Source of the DNA: Acridotheres tristis
Taxonomy: Eukaryota > Chordata > Aves > Passeriformes > Sturnidae
Direction: 5' to 3'
DNA: 64,000 nucleotides
Assembly: GCA_037013685.1 (NCBI GenBank)
Contig: CM072904.1
Location: 2,356,001-2,420,000, forward strand
The notes beneath the pieces are model-generated. The model made no database searches. It was not told the origin of the DNA and saw only the letters and a list, made by a program, of their open reading frames with translations. Below are positions 12,672 to 24,685 of the stretch, piece by piece; position 1 is the stretch's first letter, and every line of letters starts with the position of its first letter. A program made the position numbers and the translations under genes.

Positions 12672-12880
12672 GACAAGAGGAAACAGCCTCAGGTTGCACC
12701 AGGGCAGGTTCAGATTGGAAATGAGGAAAAATTCCTTCATGGGAAGGGTTTTCAAGCCCAGGCTGCTCAGGGCAGTGGTGGAGCCCCATTCCTGGGGGAT
12801 TTAAAAGCTGCGTGGATGTGGCACTTGGGGACATGGGTCAGTGCTGGCCTTGGCAGTGCTGGGGACATGGTTGGGCTCAG
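12672..12880 (+). mobile_element. CR1 fragment
   Basis: Plus-strand CR1 piece: 'ggacaagaggaaacagcctc', 'ttgcaccagggcaggttcag', then 'ggatgtggcacttggggaca'. The 3' end is degraded. Confidence 0.8.
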
Positions 12881-15145
12881 GAGGGCTGGGCAGGCTCTTG
12901 AAATGCAGGAATCAAATATTTGAGGGAGAAGAGGTATTTGAGGCTGCCCACATCCTGCAGCAGTGTCCTGGCAGAGGGAACAGCCCCGTGGCTGTGCAGG
13001 TGTGTGATTGAACCTTGCTTTGTTCAGATTTTACAGTGAATTAAAAGAATGCAATACTTAGGGCTGAGCAGATCCTCTGGAGTATTTCTTTTGCTGCAGG
13101 TTTGATGAGACTGGCACAGCAATTCAAGCCAGCTCCACTTTTTGCATCACTTGTCTTTGTTTGCTTCATTTCCAAACGAGGAAAAAAGAAGCAAAGCCAT
13201 TCCTTCCTGTGGTCCTGCTGCTCCCAAGGCACTGGAGTGTGCTGGAAAGGCTGGAACACTGCTCCAGCCCAGCGGGGGAGATGCTGCAGCAATCTCCAGG
13301 ACATTTAATCTGATGACTGCAAAACAAACCCAGCCCGGTGGGTTTGGAGGAGCCCAGTGAGAGCTGCTCACTGCTGGCTGGATAAATCCTGCAGGAATTG
13401 CTGGAGTTAGACAGGAAAGTGAGGTTTAGTGCCCTGAGGAAATGCAGGTGTGGGAGCAGGAGCAGCCATCCCGCCGTGTCTGCAGCACTCCAGACTGTCA
13501 GGGAGCTTTGGAGAGGAGTTCATTTTTCAGGGATATTTTTGGGAGAGCCCTGAGGAGCAGAGCTGTGCAGCAGCAGGGGCTCGTCCGTGTCCAGGAGCTC
13601 CCAAGGGAGATGTGCAGAGTGATTTTGGAGATTTCTATCCAAATAGAAATGATATATAAAATATAAAAGTTTAATATATATATAAAACTTATATATATAT
13701 ATTTAGGTTTTCTTCTTCTTTTTAAGCATTCCAGGGTGGGTTACAGGTGTTTTCCAACCAGTGTGTGTGTCCATAAAGGTGGGAATTCCAGGGATACTCT
13801 TCAGTGCTCCAGAATTTTTTTTTGTTCTGAAGGTTTCCTCTTGAAAATGAGGAGGAATGGAGATGCAGCAAAATATTGGCTGCATTGTCAGAGGGGAGAG
13901 AATCCAGAGGATTCTGAGGCACTGCCACAGGAGATGTGGAATAGAATACAGAGGAATTCTCTGCCTGGGGATGTTCCTCAGGTCAGCTGCTTCTAGGTGA
14001 AGGAACAGGGAACTGAGGGAGGACTCAGGAGTCTGGAGCTCAGTGGACTTGGTGGAGGTTGGTGAAATTGGGTCTGATCTAGTGGAAAATTTCCAATCAG
14101 GAAGTGGGGGTGAAACTCCAGCCCATTGAAACTGTTGGGTTTCCTGGGGTTTGTGAAAAAAAGAGTAAATTAAAAACCCAAAAAGTGGTTTACTGGAGGA
14201 CGGAGGAAATGTCCTGTCATCTCCAGGGGTTAAAAATAACACTGAATTTTCACTTTCAAACAGTTTCAGTTAATTAAAGTGAACTTGCACTGAATTAAAA
14301 AAAAAACAAGAAAGAGGCAGCTCATCCACAGAGGTGAAACCTTTCATTTCTGGGCTGACTCAAAGTGACTCATTTTTCTTTTTTCTTTTTTTTTTTTTTT
14401 TAACTTAAATATTGGAAAAGTTTTCTGTGTGATTTCTTTCCAGCAATTCCCTTTAACCCTGAGAGCTCCCCCACATCCCAAATCCATCCTTTCCTCAGTC
14501 TGGGCTGCTCAGGGAAGTGATGAATCACTAACAAATGTTTTCCCCCACTCAAAGGCAGAGGGTGGAATGAAGAGCAGATTTTATATATATATACATATAT
14601 ATATATTTTTTTTTTTTTTTTCTGCAGGGCAGAGATATCTCTGCTGTTCAAATAAGACTTGTCAGCTCTGTCTGGGGCTCTCCCCAAATCCACACTTCCC
14701 TGTGCAGAGGCAGCAGGATGGGGGAGCGTGTCTGACCTTGGCCCTTCTCAGCTTTGCTTGTGATAAATAATCCAGGCTCAAAAACTGGAGGTTTGAGAGG
14801 GGAAAAAGAAAAGATTTTCCTCTGGGTTCTACTGCATAAAAAAAACTCTGGGAAATTCTTTAGGTTGGTGAAGAAATAGAGAGAAAGGAAAATTGGTTTG
14901 GAAATTGTTATTGATGGGGGGATGCTCCAATGCAACCTTTGAAGCAGAAAATACAGGAATGGGCACAAGCCAGGCTTTGGATAGGGAGTTTTTCAGGGGG
15001 AACAAGAGGATTTGGAACCCTGGAGAGGAAATAGGGATGGAGGTGTCCACATCCAGCAAGGGGCTTTGCACAAAGCTTGGCCCATGCCCTCGTGCTGAGC
15101 GTGTCCTCCTTGGGATCTCACCCACGCTGGAAGTTGCTGGAAGCT
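12881..15145. other. Unannotated AT-richer stretch with TA runs
   Basis: TA dinucleotide runs lie at about 13,650-13,703 and 14,581-14,606, the latter followed by poly-T. Further T-runs lie near 14,385. No exon or RNA gene was recognised. Confidence 0.45.
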
Positions 15146-16104
15146 TCCTCATCCTCATCCTCATCCTCATCCCCATCCTCATCCTCATCCTCATCCCCAT
15201 CCTCATCCTCATCCTCATCCTCATCCTCATCCTCATCCCCATCCTCCATCCTCATCCTCATCCTCATCCTCATCCTCATCCTCATCCTCATCCTCATCCC
15301 CATCCTCATCCTCATCCTCATCCCCATCCTCATCCCCATCCTCGTCCTCGTCCTCATCCTCATCCCCATCCCCATCCTCATCCCCGTCCTCGTCCTCATC
15401 CTCATCCCCATCCTCATCCCCGTCCTCGTCCTCATCCTCATCCCCATCCTCATCCCCATCCTCATCCTCATCCTCGTCCTCGTCCTCGTCCTCATCCCCA
15501 TCCTCGTCCTCGTCCTCATCCTCATCCCCATCCCCATCCTCGTCCTCGTCCTCATCCTCATCCCCATCCCCATCCTCATCCTCATCCTCGTCCTCGTCCT
15601 CATCCTCATCCCCATCCTCCATCCTCATCCTCATCCTCATCCTCATCCTCATCCTCATCCTCATCCCCATCCTCATCCTCATCCTCATCCCCATCCTCAT
15701 CCCCATCCTCGTCCTCGTCCTCATCCTCATCCCCATCCCCCTCCTCATCCCCGTCCTCGTCCTCATCCTCATCCCCATCCTCATCCCCGTCCTCGTCCTC
15801 ATCCTCATCCCCATCCTCATCCCCATCCTCATCCTCGTCCTCGTCCTCGTCCTCGTCCTCATCCCCATCCTCGTCCTCGTCCTCATCCTCATCCCCATCC
15901 CCATCCCCATCCTCATCCCCGTCCTCATCCTCATCCCCATCCCCATCCTCATCCCCGTCCTCATCCTCATCCCCATCCTCATCCCCATCCTCATCCTCGT
16001 CCTCGTCCTCGTCCTCATCCTCATCCCCATCCTCATCCTCATCCTCATCCTCATCCTCATCCTCATCCTCATCCTCATCCTCATCCCCATCCTCATCCTC
16101 ATCC
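15146..16104. repeat. (ATCCTC)n hexanucleotide array with higher-order structure
   Basis: About 960 bp of ATCCTC units with ATCCCC and GTCCTC variants. A distinctive 'atcctccatcctc' register shift occurs near 15,241 and again near 15,616, and the variant order after each is similar, which implies an internal duplication of about 375 bp. The open frames of 289-461 residues across it (HP, RP, S, IL or MRMRM/DEDED repeats) are repeat artefacts. Confidence 0.95.
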
Positions 16105-18305
16105 AGGTTTCCAGCTGTGGAGCCTCCTCAGCCCAGGCTGTGCCCAGGGAGCTCCAGAGGGTTCAGCCCCTCCTGGGGTTTGGCAAAGTGGTGCCTCCAG
16201 CACCAGTTTTGGGGTTTGGCAGCTCCTCTGCACACCAATACAATCCTGGTTGATGTTTATTTGCCCAGAGCCTCCTGAGCTCTGGTTCCAGCATTGTGGG
16301 CTCGAGCTGAGCTGCTGAAAGGGGTTTACAAAAGGAAATCTTTTGGTTGGGGGCTCTCAGTGACTCCCACCTCCAGAGAAGCTGCAGCTCCTCAGGGACT
16401 CTGGAGGCTCCCAGGCACCCAAAGATAATTTGGGTGTAAAAATACCAGTGGTGGGGGGGAGGTGGGAGGTGATGAGCTCTGTCAGAGGAGCTTGGAGGAG
16501 CATTTGGGAGTTGAGTCAAGGTTGAAACCGCAGCAATTCAATTGTTTGTACAGAAACCTGGCAGCGCCGGCGTGGAGTGAATCACAAATGTGCACATGTT
16601 TTGCCTGGGGTGAAAATCTGAGCGCTGTTTGGCTGTGAAATGGCAGCTTGTTAGGCTTGGAAACACTCGTTTTGAATTTGTTTTTCTATTCTTGGGAGCT
16701 GTGTTGAAGGGGAAGGTCGGGGCTGGTGCTCCTGCCCTGCTCTGCCCATGCTGGGCTGGGATGAGGCTCTGCTGCCTCCTCCTCTCACTCCTGCTCTGTT
16801 CCCGCACATCCCCCAGGGAAAATGATGCCCAGGAGCCAAATGCAACCTCCAGACACTGACCCAGGTCCAGAATTTTAATACTAGCTCATAGCCTGAGCTC
16901 TGACCCTTGGAACAGCAGCTCCTGAAGCAAAGGAAGCAGAACTGGATCCCTGTGAGGCACCGGGGGCTTTGCTGTCCTGCAGTCAAAACTCTCCCTCTAA
17001 TGAAGTTCACTGGGGTTAATTTGGGGTGAAAATTGGTCCTACTGGAGCTTGACAGGAGCTGGGGGAGGCACTGGTAGGTGCAAAGCTCAGCTCAGGCAGG
17101 TCCAGCTCCCCCATGGGCTCCCAGGAGCAGCGTCTGTCTGTCTGTCCCCTGTCCCTTGGTCCTCCTCAGGGGATGTCAGTGTCCCCAAAGTGGAGATGGC
17201 AGCATGAAGTGGCTGAATTTTAGCTAAACTCGACCCTGTGGCCATCCTTTAAAGGCCAGTTGTGCTGGCTGAGGGATGGCAGGGTGAGGGAAGGGTGTCC
17301 CTGAGTTGGGATGGGTTTGGAAGAGGTGCAGTAGGGACAGTCCTGAACTGACCCCACACTCCTGAGAGGATGCTGGAGTTTCCCACAAGCTCCCCTGAGC
17401 TCCCAGCGCTGCCCAGGAGCCCAGACATGGCACAGGAGCCTGTCCCTGGCAGCCTCACACCCAGCCCTGTGTCCCCTGCCTTTGGGCTCTTCCCCTTTCA
17501 GGGAAGGGCAGTGCTGGGTTTGTCACGTTTGCCCTCAGCTTTTGGGACCACTGATCACCCCACAGTGATGTTTCCCAGGTTTTCTCTGCAGGCTGGCAGG
17601 AAAGTCAAGTTTAAATGTGAAAGCAGCTCCATCCTGCCCCCCGAGGGGTTTCTGGATCTCCCATCACCAGCTCTGGGTCCTGCTCACTGCAGGCTGCGTT
17701 GTTAAATCCCCCCAGTTCACTTCTCTGACCTCTTATCTCCCCTAAATGTCTGAGTGCAAGCAGAGCTGAGTGGGAATTTGGCAGCTCTGTGCTGGGTGCA
17801 GGGGCTGTGATGGGGCTGGGGGCACGAGGCCAAGGGCACAGGAAATTCCCGGTGGGATTTCTGCCCATCCTGCTGGGATGTGATAACTCAGGGCTCCCTC
17901 AGCCACAGGACCTGAGCCAGGCTTTCCCAGGGCATTCTCTGATTTCTGCCTGGCTGAAGTCACTGGCTCTTATCAAGCCTGGAAAATGGAGCTGTCTGGC
18001 TCCCTCGCCTGCCCCGGGCACTTTGTCCCCTGGGTCACTGCAGGGATGTTGATAAAACGTGTTTGTCATGAACCCACTGAGAGAGAGGGCTGGGATTGCC
18101 GGGCTGGACGGCAGGAGTGCAGCAGGCAGAGCTCTGAGCACAGGGGAGCTCTGGGAAGATGCAATTGGGAAATCTCTGGCTCATCTGGAGGATGGCTCAG
18201 CTCAGGGCTCCTGCCAGGTGGATCTGCTGGATTAGGGAATCAGCCAGGTTAGGGAAAAAACACTCTGGTTTTGTGGCTGCCATGAATAAAAGAGCAACCA
18301 GTTTA
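16105..18305. other. Unannotated stretch
   Basis: Single-copy-looking, GC-moderate. A hydrophobic-leader-like open frame starts at 16,761 on the plus strand but has no usable splice donor before its stop. No gene is supported. Confidence 0.4.
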
Positions 18306-18555
18306 GAATCCCAGGATTGTTTAGGTTGGAAAAGACCTCCAAGATCATCAAATCCAACCTGTGACCGATCCCCACCCTTGTCCTCAGCCCAGAGCTCTGA
18401 GTGCCACATCCAAGCTTTCCTTGGACACCCCTGAGGGTGGGGACTCCCCCTGAGCAGCCCTTTCCAATGTTTAACCACTCTTTCCATGGGGAAATTCCTG
18501 CTGATGTCCAGCCTGAGCCTCCCCTGGCCCAGCCTGAGGCTGCACATACAAGAAA
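18306..18555 (-). mobile_element. CR1 fragment
   Basis: Reverse CR1: 'ttaggttggaaaagacctcc', 'aagatcatcaaatccaacct', then 'gagtgccacatccaagcttt' and 'gtttaaccactctttccatg'. It is a different subfamily from the 8.8-kb copy. Confidence 0.9.
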
Positions 18556-19384
18556 TGCAACATCAGGGTTCTGGAATGAAGTGAATTTTATGGGAAATAT
18601 CGACTTTTGGGATATCCCAGTCCCCTCCTTCTCCATCCCAAGCTGATTTCCATGAATGTTTCTCCAGCTTAACCTGCCATTGTCTCAGAGATGTTATTTT
18701 AGAGCCTGGCAGCAGCTCAGTCTGGGCTGTTATTTCAGCAGTGTTAAAAGTGTCCTGAGCAGGGAAATGCTGGGCTTGGTGTTATCTGCTGCTGCAGACA
18801 CACGTCTGGGAGAGATTACAGCCTGAGAAAATCCAAATAAATCCATCCAGGGAGCCTGCCCTGGGAATTCCTCTCGTTTCAGCAAATGCAGACTCGCTGC
18901 ACCCCAAACCCCTCCCGCTCCTGGTGCTGGGAGGGTTCCTTTGGCATGGAATGGGAACCTGCAGATAAACCTGACATCCCTGGGGATGTGTGGGGCAGGC
19001 GGGGGGTGATGGCCCAGATGTGAGTCAGTGCTGAGAGGCGGCCAGGGAGGGTGGCACCTGTGCCAGGAGCCATCTGTCACCTGAGAGCTGGCACACCTTG
19101 GCTTGGCATCGCTGCTCCTCCCGCTGGCCTGGCCTCAGCAATGGCTCAGGCTGTACAAACACATCCCAGCCTGCCTTGGGAGGAGTTCAAGGCTCCACAA
19201 AACATCAGGAAAGCTCAAGGGGAAGAGAAGGAAAGGTCTGTGTGCCCAGGGATCCCTTGCAGGAATGTGGATCTGAGCTTCCCAGGACAGGAGAGACTTG
19301 AGGTCCAGTTCCTGATGATGGAAACACAAACTGGATCAGCAAATCCTTGCCCTGCAGGGAGCTGGGAGAAACCAGCAGGAAAGA
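18556..19384. other. Unannotated stretch
   Basis: No gene or repeat was recognised between the CR1 piece and the TCTCC array. Confidence 0.35.
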
Positions 19385-19632
19385 CTCTCCTCTCCTCTCC
19401 TCTCCTCTCCTCTCCTCTCCTCTCCTCTCCTCTCCTCTCCTCTCCTCTCCTCTCCTCTCCTCTCCTCTCCTCTCCTCTCCTCTCCTCTCCTCTCCTCTCC
19501 TCTCCTCTCCTCTCCTCTCCTCTCCTCTCCTCTCCTCTCCTCTCCTCTCCTCTCCTCTCCTCTCCCTCTCCTCTCCTCTCCTCTCCTCTCCTCTCCTCTC
19601 CTCTCCTCTCCTCTCCTCTCCTCTCCTCTCCT
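19385..19632. repeat. (TCTCC)n pentanucleotide array
   Basis: About 248 bp, close to 50 copies of CTCCT/TCTCC with a single register slip near 19,563. The plus strand is all pyrimidine. The SSPLL and RRGEE open frames on the two strands are artefacts. Confidence 0.97.
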
Positions 19633-19739
19633 GCTGTTGGAGCCAGGGCTGGATGCTCCTCTTGACCTTGGAGTCTTTCAAATCCAGACAATTCCTGGGA
19701 GTTTTGGGGCTGTTTGCACACGAATATTCATGTGCTCTC

Positions 19740-20020
19740 CAGAATGAGAGGCTGAGGACTCAGGCTGGGCCAGGGGAGGTTCAGGTTGGACATCAGGAGG
19801 AATTTCTCCATGGAAAACATTGTTAAACATTGTTAAACATTGTTAAACATCAGAAGGGGCTGCCCAGGGAGGTTTGGAGTCCCCATCCCTGGAGGTATCC
19901 CAGGAAGGGCTGGAGGTGGCACTGAGCTGGGGACAAGATGGGCATGGGGCACAGCTGAGACTCGATGGCCCTGGAAGACTTTTCCAACCTGATTTATTCT
20001 GGGATTCAGTGATCAGAACC
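19740..20020 (+). mobile_element. CR1 fragment with internal triplication
   Basis: Plus-strand CR1 with 'ctgggccaggggaggttcag', 'ggtttggagtccccatccct' and the terminal 'cttttccaacctgatttatt'. The segment 'cattgttaaa' is repeated three times near 19,819-19,850. Confidence 0.88.
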
Positions 20021-20847
20021 AGAGGATGATGGAAATCAGGGCTACAAAGCCAGGCTGTGAGTTCTTCCCAGCCTGGGCTGTCCATCCCACCCAGAGCAGG
20101 ATTTTGGGATCGTCCCTTCATGGCTTTGGTGTTTATTTCTGTTTGTCTTCCAGCCCTATAAAACATGGGAATTTTTTTGTTATAAAACCACAGAGAAGGA
20201 GGCTCTTGGAAGGCTGGTGCTGGAAACAAGTCCCTGGAGTGGGAGAGACTGGAGAATTTGCAGTTAATTAACTTTGACAATGGAGCAATAAAGAGAAGTT
20301 TATTTATAAGCAACAGTGAAGGCTAGTGTTTATAGCACTTGTCCCCACTCAGTGTCACACAAATTTTATTGGGATATTTTTCAGTTTTTTAAAAGGAATC
20401 CCACAGAATCCGCTGGATAAGCATTGTACACCAATTCCAATGCTGACTCCCTGTAATTCAGTAATTAATTTAATTGCTGTGAGGCCAAATTGAACAGGTT
20501 GAGGAGTGGTTGTGTGGGGATTTAAATGAAAACCATGTAAAAATACCCCTCCAGCTAAAGCTGTTAGGCCCTGAATGTGGATAAAACATCGTTTCTGTGG
20601 TGTTTGACTTGAGATAAGTGAAGGTTTGAGCTCAGCCCAGGAGCTGCCAGTGCTCCAGGAGGGGCAGGAGATGAATGCACAGAGCAGGGGAGGAGGGTCT
20701 GGAGGGGAAATGAGGAGAACAGGGGGTGGAAGATGCTCCAAGGTGTGAGTGTGGCCTGGGCAAGGCTGGGTGACACCAGAGCACCTCCCCAGGGACCAGG
20801 AGTTCTGCTGGAGTTAACTCTTGGGGGTGCTCAGGAAGGAGATGGAG

Positions 20848-20925
20848 CTCTGAGAGGTCTGGGGGGTTGGATGAGGTGACCTTTAAAAGGTCCCTTCCAA
20901 CCTGAATTATGTCACGATTCTGTCA
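20848..20925 (+). mobile_element. CR1 3'-end remnant
   Basis: Only the last roughly 75 bp remain: 'aaaaggtcccttccaacctg', followed by 'gtcacgattctgtca', the CR1 tail. Confidence 0.8.
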
Positions 20926-23900
20926 CCTCTGAGCACATCTTGGAAAAGTTGGGAATGGCTTCTTTTTTGGTTTCCTATTAAAAAACCCTGAATCAAGTGA
21001 GGCCACCAAACCCTGCTTTGGTGAGGCTCCCTCCCAGCCCAGCCTCCTTCAGAGGGGTCTCCAGCCTCCAGGATTTGCTCCATGGCCCAAACCCTTCCTG
21101 TGGACACACACATTTAGAGAGCTGGGGAATTCCAGCTTGGAAATTCTTGTCAGGCCTGGATTTCTCCTGACTCTCAGCTCCATTCCCAGGCTGCCAAGCT
21201 GACTGCAGCTTCAGTTAGGGAGGAGTCTCCCAGGGTGACAACACGGTGACAAACAGAGTGGAATTCATCACCAACATTAACCCCTGGTGTCTTTGCCGTG
21301 GGACACATCCTGAGGTGCTGTCCCAGGGATGTTTTTCCCAATTGTCCAAGGAGCTCCTGTCCTGTCCTGGCTGCACTAACACACTTTAAATACAATAAAT
21401 TTGGCCTTTTTTCCCCAAAAGAGCTCCGTGTGTGTTGCTGTCCTTTCTCTCTCTTTGCAGAGCAGTGACCACACCTTCCAATATCCCCAAAGGACAGCAG
21501 ACAACCCCTCAGACCTCTCCCCCTCAGTCAATGGGGTGAGATTGTTATGCTGGCTCATGGAGAGTTGGGATTTACCCTGAGGAGGATAAACCTGACAGTC
21601 CTGTGCCTACTCTGGCTTTAGCAGCTCTGAAACTCTTCCCTGCTCCCAGAGCTCTCTTCCTTTGCTGCCACTTGCCCTACTTTTCCCTGCGGCCAGTTTA
21701 TCCTTACTCGGGGTCATCCTGCCTTGCAGCAGCCCTTCCTCCTGGCCGGGCTTTGTCCCCAGAAGCCCCATCCCCACCCCCAGAGCCCCCCGTGCTGGGC
21801 AGGCACAAAGGAGCGGCAGCACAGCTGCAGGAGAACCTGTGCTCCCTTTTCCTGTCCACACAATGCGTGCAGCCGAGCTCTTTCTTCCCGGAAGGTTTCT
21901 CTCCCCTGGAATTTGCTGTCCTCTCTGTGGGTGGGTGGCTGCATTCACTCTGCCATAATGGGTCCAGCGTCCTCCGTGGGAAATGTCCTGGTTCCTTTTC
22001 TTCCTGCTTTGGCTCTGTCCCCTCCTGGACTTGCAGCCACGGGGTCGAACCCAAATTATCCTTGTTCTCTGGAGCAGGGAGGAGAAGTTGAAATCCTGTT
22101 GCATAAGCAGCCCTGGGAGCTGTGAGTGCTGCAGCTCAGAGCTCACCTCGGGTGCCTTCTGGAGGTGCCCTTAGAAAGGGATGGTTGGATGGGAGGGAAA
22201 TGGGAACAGCAGGGAATGGATGTGCAGTGGCTGCCGTGGGCATTGGCACCAGAAATTCTGGGATGGAAGGAGAAGCAGGAAGAGCTGCCTAGAAAAGCTT
22301 TGTGCCAAGGTGTCCTTGAGCTTCCTCATTGTATGGAGTCACCAGGCAATTCCAGACAAGCGGGAATTGCCATTTTTGCTGCCCTTGCTCCAGAGAAAGT
22401 CAGGCACAACCTCCAACAGCTCTCCAAGGCTGTGGGATGGCAGGGAGGAGCCCTGGAGTGTTGGGAGGGCTGTGCTGGTGTCACTGGTGTGAGGCCCCAG
22501 GATGCAGCCCTGGTTTTCCATCCCTTAATGCAGGGATCCTTCCTGATTAAATTCTGGAGCTGTGATGGCCCAGCCTCTCTGATGCAGAGTTTGGAGTGAT
22601 CCAAAGCAGAGTCCTGGCAGGACATTTCCATCAGGAACTCAGGCACCAGAGGGAGGAAAGGCCCATTAGGTCATAGGCTCCAGTCCCCAGCCAGGGCTGT
22701 CCCCTGGCCTTGTCCCCAGGGCTTGGCCAGCCCTGCTATTCCAGGTTCCAGCCTGTGCCACATCCAGGGGAAGTGACTCAGCCTGACAGACCCTCTTAGG
22801 AGCTCCTGAGTTTTGGCTCTTTAATACAATTTTCCCTCATTTACCTCTTTTGGGGAGAACATAAAGGTCAGTGTAAGTGTCACACATTGAAAGGAGCCAG
22901 AGGAGAACATGGGTGGTCACTTCTCTGTGTCTGCAGCTGGGGGTGCCCCCCAGGGAACACCTTCCTCTGGGATGGGATGGGATGGGATGGGATGGGATGG
23001 GATGGGATGGGGGACAGGCACTATTGAAACCCATCTGATTCCTGAGAGCACTAATGGCCCTTAATGACCCCAGCCAGCCTCACCTGGGACCCCCAGCTCA
23101 TCCCACCCTCACCTGGGATCCCAGCAGCCCCATTTAAGCTCAGCCCTGTGCCCTCAGCCCTATCCTAGCTTTGGTGAGAGATTTTTGTCTCCTGGATGAG
23201 CCATGGACCTTCCCTGGATGGAATTTCTCTCCTTGTCCCTTGGATTGACTTTACACCCCACTGCAGCCTGGTTTCCACACCAGCTCCTGCCTGTGCTTCC
23301 CTTTAGCACTGAGGGTGCTCCAGGAGGGATCTGCTCCTGATTCCTCATTGCTGGGGCTGCCTGTGGAGCATCTCCTTGGGGGTTGGCTCTGCCTGGGGTA
23401 CTCCCCCTTGGAATCTGTGCCTGTTAACAAAGCCCTGCCTGTCCTGAGGTACAGCAGCTCCTGAGAGCAGCTCTCTCTCCCCCAGGGCCCCTGCACCAGT
23501 CTCCCTGGCACTGAGATGCCTGGGAAGGTTCCTGTGCTGCTTTTAGGAGCAAGTTGGATTTTGCAGCTGCAGCTGAACTCCAGGAATGTCCTTTGCAGTG
23601 CAGGAATGGCCATTCTGGAGGTGTTTGGGCAGAGGTTGAATAGCAAAGGTGTTGTGTTGGGATGCTGGGTGTGCTCTGTGGGAAGGACAAGGAGAGCCCC
23701 AGGTGAGCACAGCTGGGCTGTGAGCTCTGTTTTGGGCTCCAGGATGGAGGGGGGAGGATGCTGTGGGTGCAGGATGCTCAGAAGAGGTAGAAACTGTTTG
23801 TGAGCAGAGCTGCTCCCTGATGGGCTCTGGAAGGAGAAGGGAAGCCTGGCTGGGGGGATAAAGCAACTTAGCCTTGGGAATGCTGAAAACTCCACAGAAA

Positions 23901-24411
23901 GTAGGATTTTTGTAAAGGAAACAGAGAATTCCTGTAGCAGATGTACAGCCTGGCCTGTTCCTACCACTGGCTGCTGCAGCAAGTGCACCCAGCAGCCTCA
24001 GCATCCCCTGTCTGGGATTAGTGTGCTCCCAGGAAGGTGTGACCCTGCTCTGACCCTGCTCTCTGAGCTGGGGACAGCCCCTGCAGCTGGGAATCGCTTC
24101 CCAGGTAATCTGTGTCCTTGGGAAGCAGCCTGTGTGCTCCCAGCGTTCAAGGCAAAGGGAGGGAAAAAAAACCTGCTTGGAAATGCACAGCAAATCTGTG
24201 ATGTTCTTGTAGTAACCACAAATCCAGCTGTGCCAGGGGGAGAGGTGGCCCTTGGTTAATGCTGGGGAGAAGCAGCAAGGAAAAGCTTTGGTGCTGAGGC
24301 TGGCTGAGCCCTAAATCCAGGGTTGTGAACAACCTCGTCGTGCAGCAGCTCCTGCCCCAAAAATGTGGGGCAATGAACTGCAGAGAGTGCAGGAACTTAC
24401 TCTTGGAATCC
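20926..24411. other. Unannotated stretch with a possible signal-peptide frame
   Basis: No gene is proven. At 21,983-22,043 a plus-strand frame opens with a hydrophobic leader (Met-Ser-Trp-Phe-Leu-Phe-Phe...) and would end one base into a codon before GTCGAA. That phase fits the collagen exon at 26,448, but the donor is weak. Treat it as a speculative candidate only. Confidence 0.3.
22969..23010. repeat. Short (GGGAT)n run
   Basis: About eight copies of GGGAT on the plus strand. The same motif forms a longer array at 46.8 kb. Confidence 0.9.
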
Positions 24412-24685
24412 TGTTATAGTTTGGGTTGGAAGGGACCTTAAAAACCATCCCATCCCACCCCTGCCATGGCAGGGACACCTCCCACTGTCCCAGGCTGCTC
24501 CGAGCCCCAATGTCCAACCTGGCCTTGGGCACTGCCAGGGATCCAGGGGCAGCCACAGCTGCTCTGGGCACCCTGTGCCAGTGTTTAACCAGCCTCCCTG
24601 TAAAAAACTGCTTCCCTCAAATCTAAATCGATCTTTTAGTTTAAAACCATTCCCTCTTCGTTCCCTGTCATCAGAGCCTGCCCAG
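24412..24685 (-). mobile_element. CR1 fragment with 3' end
   Basis: Reverse CR1: 'gtttgggttggaagggacct', then 'ggatccaggggcagccacag', and on to 'gtttaaccagcctccctgta' and 'gcctgcccagggaatatttc'. Confidence 0.88.

Noticed and set aside
15146..16104. CRISPR-like or telomere-like array
   Set aside because: There are no unique spacers, and the unit is a plain hexanucleotide unlike TTAGGG. The context is vertebrate.
14893..16318. Open frames of 289-461 residues on both strands
   Set aside because: They are translations of the ATCCTC array (runs of HP, S, IL, MRM, DED). The array keeps all frames open.
16761..16859. Hydrophobic leader frame Met-Arg-Leu-Cys-Cys-Leu-Leu-Leu as collagen exon 1
   Set aside because: No GT donor in suitable phase occurs before the stop, and there is no other support.
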